Source: Erodium maritimum (taxonomy: Eukaryota > Streptophyta > Magnoliopsida > Geraniales > Geraniaceae). From it: 64,000 nucleotides of DNA. The stretch lies in NCBI GenBank assembly GCA_963921825.1, contig OY997591.1:37407825-37471824 (forward strand), in the 5' to 3' direction. Positions within the stretch are counted from its first letter, which is position 1. Each line of letters begins with the position of its first letter. The notes beneath the pieces were generated by a model. That model did not search any database. It was not told the origin of the DNA and saw only the letters and a program-made list of their open reading frames with translations. The translations under genes and the position numbers were made by a program. Below, in pieces: positions 20,185 to 31,110 of the stretch.

Positions 20185-22197
20185 CAGGGCAACTTACTGA
20201 CCAATTTGGGAAAGGTTGAGTTTTACAGGAAAAGTCAACCGAGCGACATTTTGGTCCGTTCGAGGCTCGTTTTGGATCTAAAAAGATTAGCCGTCGTCAC
20301 TGCGGTCTTAGTTGAGCCGTTTCCTTGTAGTCCGTGAAGTTTCGTAATTTCTTGGAAAATGGGCCCGTTAAGGGCCCGAGACGGCCGAATTTCACAAATC
20401 TAACAGAAAAATATCTACAAAGATATTTTCTAAAGAGGTGGGACCCACTTGCCACTTGTCAAACAAGTGGTGGTGTTAGGTATTTTTTTGAACAAAACAA
20501 AAGGGAAATGAGTGGTAGTTTGTAAATAAGAAGAGATTGGTTTAGTTTGTTAAAACAATTTAAAAGGAAAAGAAAGGGAAGTCTCGGCCATTTAGAAAAA
20601 AAAAGGAGAAAGTAGAGAGAGAAAGTGGAGAGAAGAAAGAGAAGGAGAAAAGGGAAAAGAGAAGAGAAAAGTGTTGGGGTTTTGTTATTTCCCGACGATC
20701 CAACCGGTGGATCGTCTCAACGATCGAAGAATCAAGCTCCCGTCATCATTCCCTACTGTGAGTACCCCATCGATTTTCGTTTTGGTACGTTTAAAAGTTA
20801 GGGTTTGGGTTAAAACGTGTAGACTTTAGATGAGTTGAGGTGTGGGGTTCGTTGGAGGCGTTTTAGAGCGAAGAATGAACGTTTTCCGGTGACCGGAGGC
20901 TCGGGGGAGCTCCGGCCTTCGTGTGTGGTTGATGCCGGAGTTGGGGGGGGGGGGGTGGCCGGAGCTAGGACCGGCCACCATGGTGGTGAACCGACCCAAC
21001 AACCCACGGCCTTTGATGGCCGAGTGGGGCCCACATGCTCGGGTCTCCGGTTTTTGTGTTCGGGTGGTTTAGGACCTTCCCCAAGTCGTTAATCCACACC
21101 CGGAACGAATTTTGGAATTACATTGTAAAAGTTGTAAATGACGGGTTTAGAAACTTTAAACGCGAATTAAAATGCTCGGAAGTCAGAAATTAATTCCGTC
21201 GATTGCGTTGGAACCCTTGAATTATTCTAAGACCGTAGAAACAAAAATGGGAATTTATGAGCCCCGGAAGGGCGTTTTCCAATCCCGGGCAGATTCGCCG
21301 GGCCGGGCGAATCGGGCCCTTCCGGGCCCATTATTGACAATGTCGAGTAATTGGGAAGTTTGGGAGTGATCGACATTATCGGGGTTGCGTTTGGGCGTCA
21401 AGTGTATTAAAAATTCAGTGTATGCCTGCGAACTTAAAAGTGTTTTAAATTGTGTTCTTATTATATCGTGCCACCGACATAGGAAAGGGAAAGCTAGGCG
21501 AGTGATCGTGAGCACGCCAGAGCTTGGTTGGGAAATTTTGGAAAAGCGTACGAGGTAGGGAAAAGTAGCCGGATCTTGGCCCTGACTAGGGAAAGTTAAC
21601 AGTAGAAATGCATGTGACACTTGGGTGTATTGGGTTAAGTAAGTTTATCGAACAATAGAAAGGCAGGCGACACCGGGTGGTGTCGTATGATACGGGAACA
21701 TATAGAACAATAGAAATGCATGTGACACTTAGTAGTGTCGTAGGAGCAGTGAACGTATTGATATTAGAAATACTAGAGGCATTTGGTTATGCCCAGAGGT
21801 TGATTGTATTTTTTGTGGGTGGCCATGAGTGCCCGTGGGGTGTTGAACCCGTATTTTATTGTTGGTGTCTTGGGTGGCCATGAGTGCCTTTGGGGTGTTG
21901 ACCCGTGTATTACTGTTAGTGTGTCGTGGGTGGCCATGTGTGCCTTTGTGGTGTTGACCCGTGTATTACTGTTAGTGTGTCGTGGGTGGCCATGTGTGCC
22001 TTTGGGGTGTTGACCCAAGTATTATTGTTGGTGTGTCGTAGGTGGTCATGAGTGCCTTTGGGGTGTTGGTGTCTTGGGTGGCCATGAGTGTCGGTGGGGT
22101 TGTTGAACCGTGTTTTACTGTTGGTGTCTCGGGTGGCCATGATTGCCTGTGGAGTGTTAAACCTGTCTTGTCGCTTGTTGTTAAATTTGGTTGTGAT
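20185..22197 (+). repeat. G1 5' LTR, second piece
   Basis: Continues from 11752 after the G0 insertion (CAGGGCAACTT) and matches 32282-34310 of the 3' LTR. It has a 13-base G run (20943-20955; 7 bases in the other LTR) and, at 21810-22150, six or so tandem units of GGTGGCCATGAGTGCCTTTG-like sequence. It ends at GTGAT (22193-22197), the target of the Copia solo LTR. Confidence 0.85.
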
Positions 22198-24419
22198 TGT
22201 TAGTCTTAGTGCCCATAGTTCAATCCTAAATGTCCAAATGTATATATCATCATTAGCAATAATATTAAAGCGGCTTTATATTACTTATGTGTTGGAGTAA
22301 TATATTGATGTGTGCTCTGATCTATGCCCACAATGCGAATAGAACCATAGATCTAGATAAATCACACTCGATGGGTCCCTAGTCAACAAAGCTTCACTAG
22401 AAGCGACTAGTATGAAAGATGGCTCTTTATGGCTTACGTTCTGTTAGTCATTGGAATGGGATTCCGGAGTCTGATCATAGATATCATGTGGGACATGATA
22501 TTGGACGACCCGCCTTGAATATGTGCCATAGATTAAGTCATGAACATATTCAGTGTCGTAGCTTGTGATGTATCCTTAGACCAAGGAGTCTTTGTGATCG
22601 CTATGTAGTCAACAACTGGGTTTGACCTGAGCCTAACGTCGTCCGTAACAGGGCTTCCATAACGGCCAAGATTGGCTTGGGGACGGGCTACATGAGTGAC
22701 ACGAAAGACTGCTAAGGGATTTATCCCTCATACTGAAGTATGGGAAAGATATCGGTTCTCGGCCGCTTTATCGAGAGTGACTGAAAGAATAGCATGGCCA
22801 TGCACATGATACTGGGTATCATATCTTCAGTCATCTCACATATCAAGGAACAGTGATTGAGAATAATAAGGATGACGGCTCTATGCCTTATCTCAATCAG
22901 GATATCGGAGATAAAAGGATATTGACAAGGACGACGGAAAGGTTAGAATCGACAGGGTCGATTCGTTATGCAGTGTCAGACAATACTAAAGTCTCGTTAG
23001 TTGCCACTTAAATAGGATCAAGTAAAATGGGATTTTACGTTGATCTATTGACATGCATAAACCTAAGGGTCACACCGGAGGATGAAAATCATTGACACAT
23101 TTATGGAGAATGGCCAAAAGGGAGTTGTCTCGGGACATGACCAAAACTGGGTTTTGGGTCATGTGCCCATCAATAAACTACGGTGCCGCCTCCCTCTCGG
23201 CGCCGTAGCCTCCGCCTCCTCAGATCTCCCGAACCGCCGTCGTCCTCGACCTCCCTTCTCCTCGGGTCCGTCCAGATCTGACACGGGCGCGAAGCCGCCG
23301 TGTCCCGTCGTTTTTCGCCGACGCCACCGTTCCTTTCTCTACGGTTAGGCCCCGGCCGACGCCGCCCTCACCGGCGGCCGGCTGGTTCGAAAACCGAACC
23401 TTTATTTCCCGTTTTCGAACTTCTGTTGAATCGGTTCGTGTGGAAACAAAACTGGGATCTGGTTGTTTGGAGTTGATTTTGAAACAACAAATCATTGAAT
23501 ATAAATGGCTAAACGGGATTTAGGGACGGTTGTTCAAAAAACGAACTTAATTCATTTTGGGCTCAAAAGATCGGAACAGAAACAGATTTGAAATAAAAAT
23601 AAATTAATTTGAAACAAAAACCGTTCTGTTTTGAGAAAAGGGTTGTTAATCGGAATTGGGAACGAATCTGGAACGTTGAGACTTTTGAAAAACCGGACTG
23701 TTAATCGGACTGTGAACGAGACAAAAACGGGAGCGTCGGATTGGACCTTGGGACCCGTACCTCGGGACCTATGCCTCGAGAAACGTGCACTGAGTTCGAT
23801 GCTCGGGGCTCGAGTGCTCGAACCCTATTCGTCGTGATCCCGCTTTTAGCCCGCTCGAGTTTAAAAGACAACTGTCGGATTTAAACTGGAATAATCGTAA
23901 TCTTTAACTTAACGGTGGAACCGTTATTAATTTGTGACTTCGTGTTAAATTTAGAGTGCGGCTTCGATCGAAGAGAAAACCGGAGCTACACCCAGACGCG
24001 GACTTCGCCCTGGAAGACGGCGTTGGCCCGGTCGTCAGCAGCTAGGAGACGCTGCTGTGGTTTCGTCGAGAGGTAGGGAAAAGTAGCCGGATCTCGGCAC
24101 TGACTGGGGAAAGTTAACCGTAGAAATGCATGTGACACTGGGGTGTCGTGGGTTGTTTAGGTTATCGAATATTAGACAAGCATGATACGGGATTGTAGCG
24201 AATATGAGAAAAGCACGTGACACTTAGTAGTGTCGTAGGAGCAGAGAACTTAGCGTTATTAGAATTACTGGAGGCACATGACCATGACCGGAGGTTGTTT
24301 GTGAACTTATCGATATTAGGAGTACTGGAGGCATATGACCATGCCCGGAGGTTGATTGAGAAACTGTTGATATTAGGACTGTTGGAGGCTTTGGTTAAGC
24401 CAGAGGTTTATTGATCTTT

Positions 24420-25060
24420 TGGTGTCTTGGGTGGCCTTGAGAGCCCGTGTATTATTATCGAGTTTTGGGTGGCCTTGAGAGCCCGTATTATTATTGTTGA
24501 GTCTTGGGTGGCCATGAGAGCCCGTGTTATTATTCGTGTTTGGGTGGCCATGAGAGCCCGTACTTTACTGTTGGTGTTTTAGCTAGCTTACGAGTTAGAG
24601 TCTCGGTAAGTTGTGAGCGTGTTTTATTGTTGAGTTTTGGGTGGCCATGAGTGCCCGTGGGGTTGTTGAACCCGTGTCTTTATCTTTGGTGTTTTAGTTG
24701 GCTTACGAGTTAGAGTCTCGGTAAGTTGCGAGCGTGTTTCATCGTTGAGTTTTGGGTGGCCATGAGTGCCCGTGGGGTCGTTGAAACCGTGTCTTTACCT
24801 TTGGTGTTTTGGGTGGCCATGAGTGCCCGTGGGGTTGTTGAATACGTGTCTTTACCTTTGGTGTTTTGGGAGGCCATGAGTGCCCGTGGGGTTGTTGAAC
24901 CCGTGTCTTTACCTTTGGTGTCTTGGGAGGCCGTGAGTGCCTGTGGGGCTGTTGAGTCCGTGTTTTACTGTCGGTGTGTTTTGTGAGGCCGTGAGTGCCT
25001 GTGGGGCCGTTGAGTCCGAGTTTTACTGTTGGTATCTTGGTGGCCATGAATGCCTATGAG
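24420..25060 (+). repeat. Tandem units of about 60-70 bp in the LTR fragment
   Basis: About ten imperfect copies of GGGTGGCCATGAGTGCCCGT with TGGTGTTTT-type spacers. Open frames across this block on both strands reflect the repeat unit, not coding. Confidence 0.7.
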
Positions 25061-25274
25061 TGTTGAACTTGTATTGTTACTGGTTGTTGAACTTGCTTGT
25101 GATTGTGTTTGTGATTGTGATTGTGATTGTGGTTACCTGAGGTTGGGGGCCCGCTTCATGAAACGGGGGTCCACGAGCACACGCGTCTGCATGTTCAGAC
25201 GGGGTAGGGGGCCCGCCCGCCAATAAAGGGGTCTTGGCCGCGCGTGTGTGGTTTGGGTTTGTGAGCATACTTTG

Positions 25275-25510
25275 GTTGGCTTACGAGTTAGAGTCTCGGT
25301 AAGTTGCAAGCATTCTTTGGCTGGCTTACGAGTTAGAGTCTCGGTAAGTTGCAAGCATTCTTTGGCTGGCTTACGAGTTAGAGTCTCGGTAAGTTGCAAG
25401 CATTCTTTGGCTGGCTTACAAGTTAGAGTCTCGGTAAGTTGCAAGCATTCTTTGGCTGGCTTACGAATTAGAGTCTCGGTAAGTTGCAAGCATTCTTGGG
25501 TTGGCCTGAC
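25275..25510 (+). repeat. 45-bp tandem repeat, five units
   Basis: TTACGAGTTAGAGTCTCGGT starts at 25281, 25326, 25371, 25416 and 25461, exactly 45 bp apart and nearly identical. The related G0 LTR has only scattered single units, so this copy expanded. Because 45 is a multiple of three, both strands stay open across the array (25248-25727 plus, 25133-25489 minus). Confidence 0.9.
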
Positions 25511-26170
25511 CGAGTTAGAGTCTCGGGAGGGTGTGAGCGTTCTTGGCAGCTGGTTTGCGATCCTTTGTGATCTTGTTTGGTGTGCGATCCTTTGTGATCT
25601 TGTTTGGTGTTGCGTAGTTTCTTTTGAATCCTTGGAAGAGGTCGTGATCGCTGTGTCGAGTCTACTTGCATGTCAGAGTGTTGAGTTGGTCAAGGAAGGA
25701 AACAGTGGGTGTTTTGTTCAGTCATAGTACTTGGGTTGGGGACAGTGTTCCCCGGTGTTGACCTTGTTTTTGGTGTCACCGGCATTGTCTGCTAATTATG
25801 CCGTAGTCAGTCTGTTATCCGTGGTGGTGAGCGAACGCTCACCCCTAGCTGCTTTTCCTACAGGTACCGTTCGCAGGCTGGACTAGGGGAGCTTCTGAAG
25901 CTTGAAGAGCTTGAAGCGGGTTTCTGGGTGTTTTGAGTCTAGTGACGTGTATCTCGTTTTGTCCACTTGTTGGGACGTGTTTTAAGTTGTAATTATTATT
26001 TTGTTGAACTAAACTAGTATTTTAAAGTGATTTAATGAAAACAGGTTTCAAGTGTTTTTTTTTATGTTTTTAAAACGTTCGCGTCCCGAGTTCGGTTTAC
26101 TGAAATTGGGGCGTGACAGTAGGCGTCTTGGAGACTCAAGCCAATCATTCGTTAACCGGTGTTCTTGTTT

Positions 26171-26493
26171 GGGATAACACCAGAAAACAACTATCGTTTG
26201 ACTTCCTAGTACAAATCACAACTATAGACTTTCTTATCGTCCATAGTACACAGTCCCGTTAGTTAAATTACCACAAACCATGAATTCCGTCCAAAAACAC
26301 GGAATATTCTGTGTTTTTGGACAGAATATTCCGTGTTTTGAACAGAATATTCCGAAATATTTCGTCTTTTTGGACAGAATTCATGGTTTGTGGTAATTTA
26401 ACTAACGTGACTGTGTACTATGGACGATAAGAAAGTCTATAGTTGTGATTTGTACTAGGAAGTCAAACGATAGTTGTTTTCTGGTGTTATCCC
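26171..26493. mobile_element. Foldback MITE, Mutator-like
   Basis: An almost perfect inverted repeat of about 150 bp per arm. The outer ends are GGGATAACACCAG and its complement, and the centre contains repeated GAATATTCCG cores. The 9-bp target TTCTTGTTT is duplicated (26162-26170 and 26494-26502), and the uninterrupted Copia LTR at 61440-61450 has it once. It has no coding capacity. A transcript would fold into a long hairpin and could feed small-RNA production. Confidence 0.88.
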
Positions 26494-26639
26494 TTCTTGT
26501 TTTGGTAAGAGATAGTGCTGAATTTTTCTCTTGTGAATCCATTCTTTGTTAGTTGTTTCATGGTTTTAATCGTCTCTTGGTTTTCATCGATTTTCCGCTG
26601 CGAGTTGGTTCATCTCCAACCCTACCTCGAGACCCAACA

Positions 26640-27469
26640 GTGATTGTGGTTTCCTGAGGGGGGACAGGTCGACCGCCTGATCCGACTGAGTGTGAGGAAA
26701 GTTGCGTGGGTGTTGGCTAGCCTCCCGATAGAGATCGGTAAGGTTGAGCATTCTTGGCGATGAAGGGCAACTCCCCTTCCGACCAGCTATCAGAAAAGTA
26801 TGGCGTTTATATCGCAGACAGGTCGACCGCCTGATCCGACTGAGTGTCGGGGAAGTTTCGTGGGGGAGGCTCGAGCCCAGCTGGTTAGCAACCGGCACTG
26901 AGCAGCTGGAATGCGATCCTTTTGTGATCTTGTTTGGTGTGCGATCCTTTGTGATCTTGGGTGTTGTGTGCTTATCTTTTGAGTCTTTGGTGGAGTTTGT
27001 AACCGATGTGTCGGGTCTACATTACGTGTCCGAGTGTTGAGTTGGTTGGGGAAAGTAACAGTTTGTGTGTCAGTCGGGTTACTTGAGTTGGGGATAGTAG
27101 TCCCCGGTGTTTGGGTTGTTGTTGGTGTTTCCGGCATTGTTTGCTAATATGCCGTAGTCAGTCTGGTATCCGTGGTGGTGAGCGAACGCTCACCCCTAAC
27201 TGCTTTTCCTACAGGTACTGGTCGCGAGACGGACTAGGGGAGCTCTCGAAGCTTGAAGAGCTGGGAGCGGGAGTCCGGGTTTCCTTTTGAGTTTAGCGAC
27301 GTACGCCATGTCTTTTGTCCGCTTGTTTGGACGTGCTTTTGAGTTGTAAATTATTATTTTGAGTAACTAAATGGTGATTTTAAGCGATTTATTCAAAAGG
27401 TTTGAAAATGGTTTTATTGTTTTACCGTTCACGTTCTGGGTTCGGTTCTACTGAATTTGGGGCGTGCCA
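26640..27469 (+). repeat. G1 5' LTR, third piece
   Basis: Resumes with GTGAT and matches 34306-35136. It contains a duplicated block GGACAGGTCGACCGCCTGAT (26663 and 26818), two copies of TGCGATCCTTTGTGATCTTG, and the hairpin at 27178-27193. It ends GGGGCGTGCCA, a G-to-C-type change from the usual GTGACA. Confidence 0.85.
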
Positions 27470-27472
27470 GCT

Positions 27473-27484
27473 TGGTATTAGAGC
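27473..27484 (+). other. G1 primer binding site, one mismatch
   Basis: TGGTATTAGAGC, three bases after the LTR end; the standard initiator-Met site has C at position 7. The mutation is probably post-insertional decay. Confidence 0.8.
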
Positions 27485-28980
27485 TCGAGGTTTCACACCT
27501 CGGAATGTACGTCAATTAGGAGGGGAGAATTGAGTCCATGAAAGTCCCGTCGTGCGTGTGTTGCGAAAGTCGGAAACCGTGTGTAGACCCGTAGTGACAT
27601 GAGTCTTGTTTTTGGTTTTGTGTATGTGCAATATTGTTATTACTGGCATACTGGTTGTGTGTTGCTGCGTGAAACGTTTTTAAGCTGTCGCGACTCGACT
27701 CAGGGGCGCCACTTTGGTCGAACGTGACGGTGCGGATATCAAGTGGGGACAATTTAGTTCTGGGACGCTTGGACCGGGTTGTAACTACGTGATGTCAAAA
27801 TGAGGTTTTATAATGAAAAGGAGAAAGTTTTAAAATTTGTTGGCCCGGTGGGCGAGTTTTAAAATTGGTTTGCCCTGTGGGCGTGTGTTTTAAAATTGGT
27901 TGGCCCTGTGGGCGTGTGTTTGAATTGGTTGGTCCGGTGGGCTTGTGTTTAAATTGGTTGGCCCGGTGGGCGTGTTTTGAAATTTGTTGGCCCAGTTGGC
28001 GTGTTTTGATTTTGGTTGGCCTTGTCGGCTTGTGATTGAGGTTGGGTGACTTGAATTTGTCTGTGAGTCGTTGTGCGTGTGTTTGTTAAATTGGTGGTCG
28101 AGCGTGTGTGTCGCTTAAGGCTATTTTTAGGGTCCATGATTCCTGTCTTGTTCCACCGTCCTGATTGTGCAATTGAGTGTTGGTTTTACATGGCTGTGTT
28201 CATGATTGTGTTGGTGGTAGAGGTCGTATGTTTGGTGTTAAAGGGTGAGGTCTTGGGTTCGAGACTCATCAATAATCTGTGGTAGTGATACATCGTCTCG
28301 GTGTGAGAGTCTCACCACGGTGAGGGGTTAGGGTTGATGCGCTGCGGCGCCATACGAACTAGGTTTCCCCTATGTGATCGGGTGTTCGAGGTTTCCCTCA
28401 CGTGAACATGTGGTTTGAGGTTTCCTTCACGTGAGTGTGTTATTCGAGGTTTCCCTCGCGTGAACGGGTGGTTTGAGTTTTCCTTCACGTGAGTGGGTTA
28501 TTTGAGGTTTTCCTACGTGATCGGGTAATTGGGGTATTGAGGTTGTAAGCAATAGTGGTTTGCTGAGTCGAGAACATGATCCCCGTTTGAGGTTTCCCTA
28601 CGTGATCGGGTAATTGGGGTATTGAGGTTGTGAGCAATAGTGGTTTGCTGAGTTAAGAACATGATCCCCGATTGAGGTTTCCCTACGTGATCGGGTAATT
28701 AGGGTATTGAGGTTGTGAGCAATAGTGGCTTGCGGAGTTGAGAATATGATCCCCATTCGAGGTTTCCCTTACGTGAGCGAGTATTTGAGGTACTGATAGC
28801 GTGAGCAGCGTGACGTTTTGGTATCAGGTTTTGAGGTAGTGGGTTGCCCTGGTTAGATTGGGGACGAGTGGCGAGTACTGGTTGGGTTGCAGAACGTTAT
28901 AACTAAATGCATAGAGAACTGTGTGAGGGTTGTGCTAGACTTTACCGGAGTGAATAACGGAGGGGTTGTTCGGTCTCTGA
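27485..28980 (+). other. G1 leader with two repeat blocks
   Basis: No gene. 27840-28030 has about seven copies of a GGCCCGGTGGGCGTG unit. 28370-28790 has GAGGTTTCCCT-type units that pass into an 85-bp tandem (TGATCGGGTAATT at 28518, 28603 and 28688). 28800-28980 matches the part of the G2 LTR just after its leader segment (42600-42860), minus the hairpin. Confidence 0.7.
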
Positions 28981-29340
28981 TTTGGGCGTCAGTTTTATTG
29001 GATACCAGGGTGTCACACTCGTTTGCTTCGTCGAGTGGTGCTGAGATGTTGGGGCTGAGTTTAGATCCGTTGAGTTCACCCCTGCGTCTGGATACGCCGG
29101 TTGGGGGTGATGTGGTGTTGACTAGGGTCTGTCGTGCCTGCGGAGTTGGAGAAACGAACCGATACAGGAGGTTCGAGAGAGGGCTCAAGAGCCCAGATGC
29201 TGGATCGAGTCCTCACCCCGAGGATTCGAGTATGTTCGGAGTTGGTAGGCACGACGACGGTAGAGGAGCGAGGTCTTAGAGAGACCGCGAGGTTTCATGA
29301 GGTTCGGCAGCGACTGAGCTTGTGCGTGTATCCGTGGGAA
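28981..29340 (+). pseudogene. G1 scrambled protease and gag fragments
   Basis: 28981-29130 encodes a protease N-terminal piece: LLDTRVSHSFAS aligns with the active-site LFDTGASHSF of gypsy proteases, but the catalytic D-T-G has become D-T-R. The protein is then replaced by a gag-core piece in another frame (NRYRRFERGL, then ERGLRETARFHEVRQ, 29150-29315) that ends in stop codons. In a normal gypsy element gag comes before protease, so this is not the original order. The gag piece joins the protease C-terminus in the same way as in G2 (44040-44400). No zinc knuckle is present. Confidence 0.7.
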
Positions 29341-31110
29341 GGATACTTACGAAATGACAACCTTTGACGTGATCCTGAGAATGGATTGGCCGACAAAGTG
29401 CCGAGCCAATATCGAATGTTACAGGCAACGAGTGACGGTGTGAATAGGCAACATGAAAGGTTCGTGTATTCTGGGCAGTAAGAGCGGGGTTCTCCTGTCG
29501 ACGTTGTCCGCAGTGGAGGAAGTATTGGTCGTGCAGAGCCGAGAGTTGCCGCGAGTGGCGTGCGAGTTCCCCGAGGTCTTCCCTGAGGAGTTGAGAGGGT
29601 TGCCACCAGTTCGTGAGGTGGAGTTCGGGATTGACCTGATGCCGGGAACGGCAGCGATATCGATGGGGCCTTACAGGTTCGCGCCGGCAGAGTTGACCGA
29701 GCTGAAGCGTCAGCTCGAGGAGCATCGGGAGAAGGGGTTTATCCGGACGAGCACATCGCCGTGGGGAGCCCCAACACTCTTCGTGAAGAAGAAGAGTGGA
29801 GAGCTTCGGATGTGCATCGACTACCAGAAGCTGAACCGGGTTACGGTGAAGAACCGATACCCGATGCCGAGAATTGCCGACTTGTTCAACCAATTAAGAG
29901 GGTCGACATGCTTCTCGAAGATTGATCTGCGATCCGGATATTACCATTTGCGAGTTCGGGAGGAGGACGTTGCATAGACTACATTCCGGACACGCTATGG
30001 GCATTACGAGTTCTTGGTGATGCCATTTGGACTGACGAACGCACATGTAGCGCTCATGGATCTGATGAACAGTATATTCCGGCCGTTCTTAGATCAGTTG
30101 TGGTTGTGTTTGTAGACGACATCTTGATCTACTCGCAGAACGAGGCGGCGCATGAGGAACATCTGAGGGGTGTTCTGACCATGTTGCGCACACATCAGCT
30201 ATACGCCAACCTGGAGAAGTGCGAGTCTTAGCTCGCTGAGGTGAGAGTCCTCGGTCACGTTGTGTCCCGTGATGGTATATTGGTCGATCCGGCAAAGATC
30301 GACGTGGTTTTGAAGTGGGCGCGACCCACGAGCGTCTTCGAGATCCGCAGCTTCTTGGGGCTGGCAGGATATTATCGGTGGTTCGTCCAGGACTTTGCAC
30401 GTCTAGCCGCGCCTATGACTCTTTTGACACGCAAGGGAGTCTGGTTTGTGTGGACAAAGGATTGTGAACGTGCGTTCACGGAGCTGAAAGCTCGTCTGAC
30501 TACCGCCCCAGTGTTGATAGTGCCAGAGCGCGGGGTCGGGTATGAGGTCTATTGTGACGCGTCCTGGGAAGGACTGGGCTGTGTACTGATGCAGTTGGGT
30601 AGAGTTGTTGCTTATGGCTCCAGGCGGTGGAAGACGCACGAGCGCAACTATCCTACCCATGACCCGGAATTAGCAGCAGTAGTGTTCGCGCTGAAAGGCT
30701 GGAGGTATTATCTGTATGGCGAGCGATTTCAGGTGTTCTCGGATCATAAGAGCCTTAAGTGCATCTTTTCCCAACGAGACCTGAACATGCGCCAGCGGCG
30801 ATGGATGGAACTACTTGAGGAGTACGACTTTGAGCTACTCTACCATCCGGGTAAGGCGAATGTGATTGTCGACGCCCTGAGTAGGAAGCCGATGCAGTGT
30901 CCTGGTAGCATCTCAGTACGGGAGTGGGACATGATGGGAGAGCTGGGCACGTTCGGGTTGGAGCTAGAAGAGGTTACTGGCGGCGTGGCCATGTGCTTCT
31001 TGGAGGCTCAGCCCACCCTGCTTGGCCGGGGGATAGAGGCACAGTCGGTGGATGTCGAGACGATAGAGATCCGAGAGAGAGTTGCCGGCGGTATTGACGC
31101 CGAGGGCTAG
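29341..31110 (+). pseudogene. G1 protease end, reverse transcriptase and RNase H, broken
   Basis: Begins with the protease C-terminus (VILRMDWPTKCRANI, family MDWL). RT motifs in order: [60 protein letters not shown] (to 29970), a stop at 29975, [13 protein letters not shown] (about 30007), then FVDDILIYS (30109-30135) in a shifted frame. From 30241 a frame of 289 codons is open: the RT thumb ([15 protein letters not shown]), RNase H ([32 protein letters not shown]) and the connection to integrase. At least two stops and one frameshift prevent translation as one protein. RT and RNase H copy the element RNA into DNA inside the particle. Motif content is typical of plant Ty3/gypsy. Confidence 0.88.

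Larger units (their letters stand above)
23169..26118 (+). mobile_element. 5'-truncated gypsy LTR of G0 type inside the Copia LTR
   Basis: From about 24066 to GGGGCGTGACA (26118) it matches the G0 LTR read on the element strand, including the GGGGGCCCGC block near 25145. The G0 and G1 hairpin is present (25827-25842). Positions 23169-24065 match neither the G0, G1 nor G2 LTR; this is either a diverged U3 or unrelated DNA. The left junction (GTGCCC to ATCAATAAAC) has no duplication, so a deletion took both the LTR start and part of the Copia LTR. Confidence 0.7.
22198..26639 (+). mobile_element. Copia solo LTR with nested insertions
   Basis: Starts TGTTAGTCTTAGTGCC and ends GAGACCCAACA, with TSD GTGAT on both sides (22193-22197, 26640-26644). 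The G1 3' LTR has a single GTGAT at the same place. Compared with the intact solo LTR at 59896-61584 it consists of 22198-23168 plus 26119-26639. About 525 bp of the LTR (equivalent of about 60866-61390) is missing and a gypsy LTR fragment sits there instead. No internal domain remains, so the parent element was lost by LTR-LTR recombination. Confidence 0.85.

Noticed and set aside
22300-22480. Possible tRNA or other small RNA genes in the Copia LTRs
   Set aside because: Short stems exist, but no cloverleaf or box A/B arrangement could be drawn, and the same sequence recurs in all copies of the LTR.
25248-25727. 159-codon plus frame with a repeating peptide
   Set aside because: It is the translation of the 45-bp tandem repeat in an LTR; the opposite strand is open too.
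29276-29893. 205-codon minus-strand frame
   Set aside because: Antisense to the G1 protease/RT region, whose motifs are unmistakable on the plus strand.
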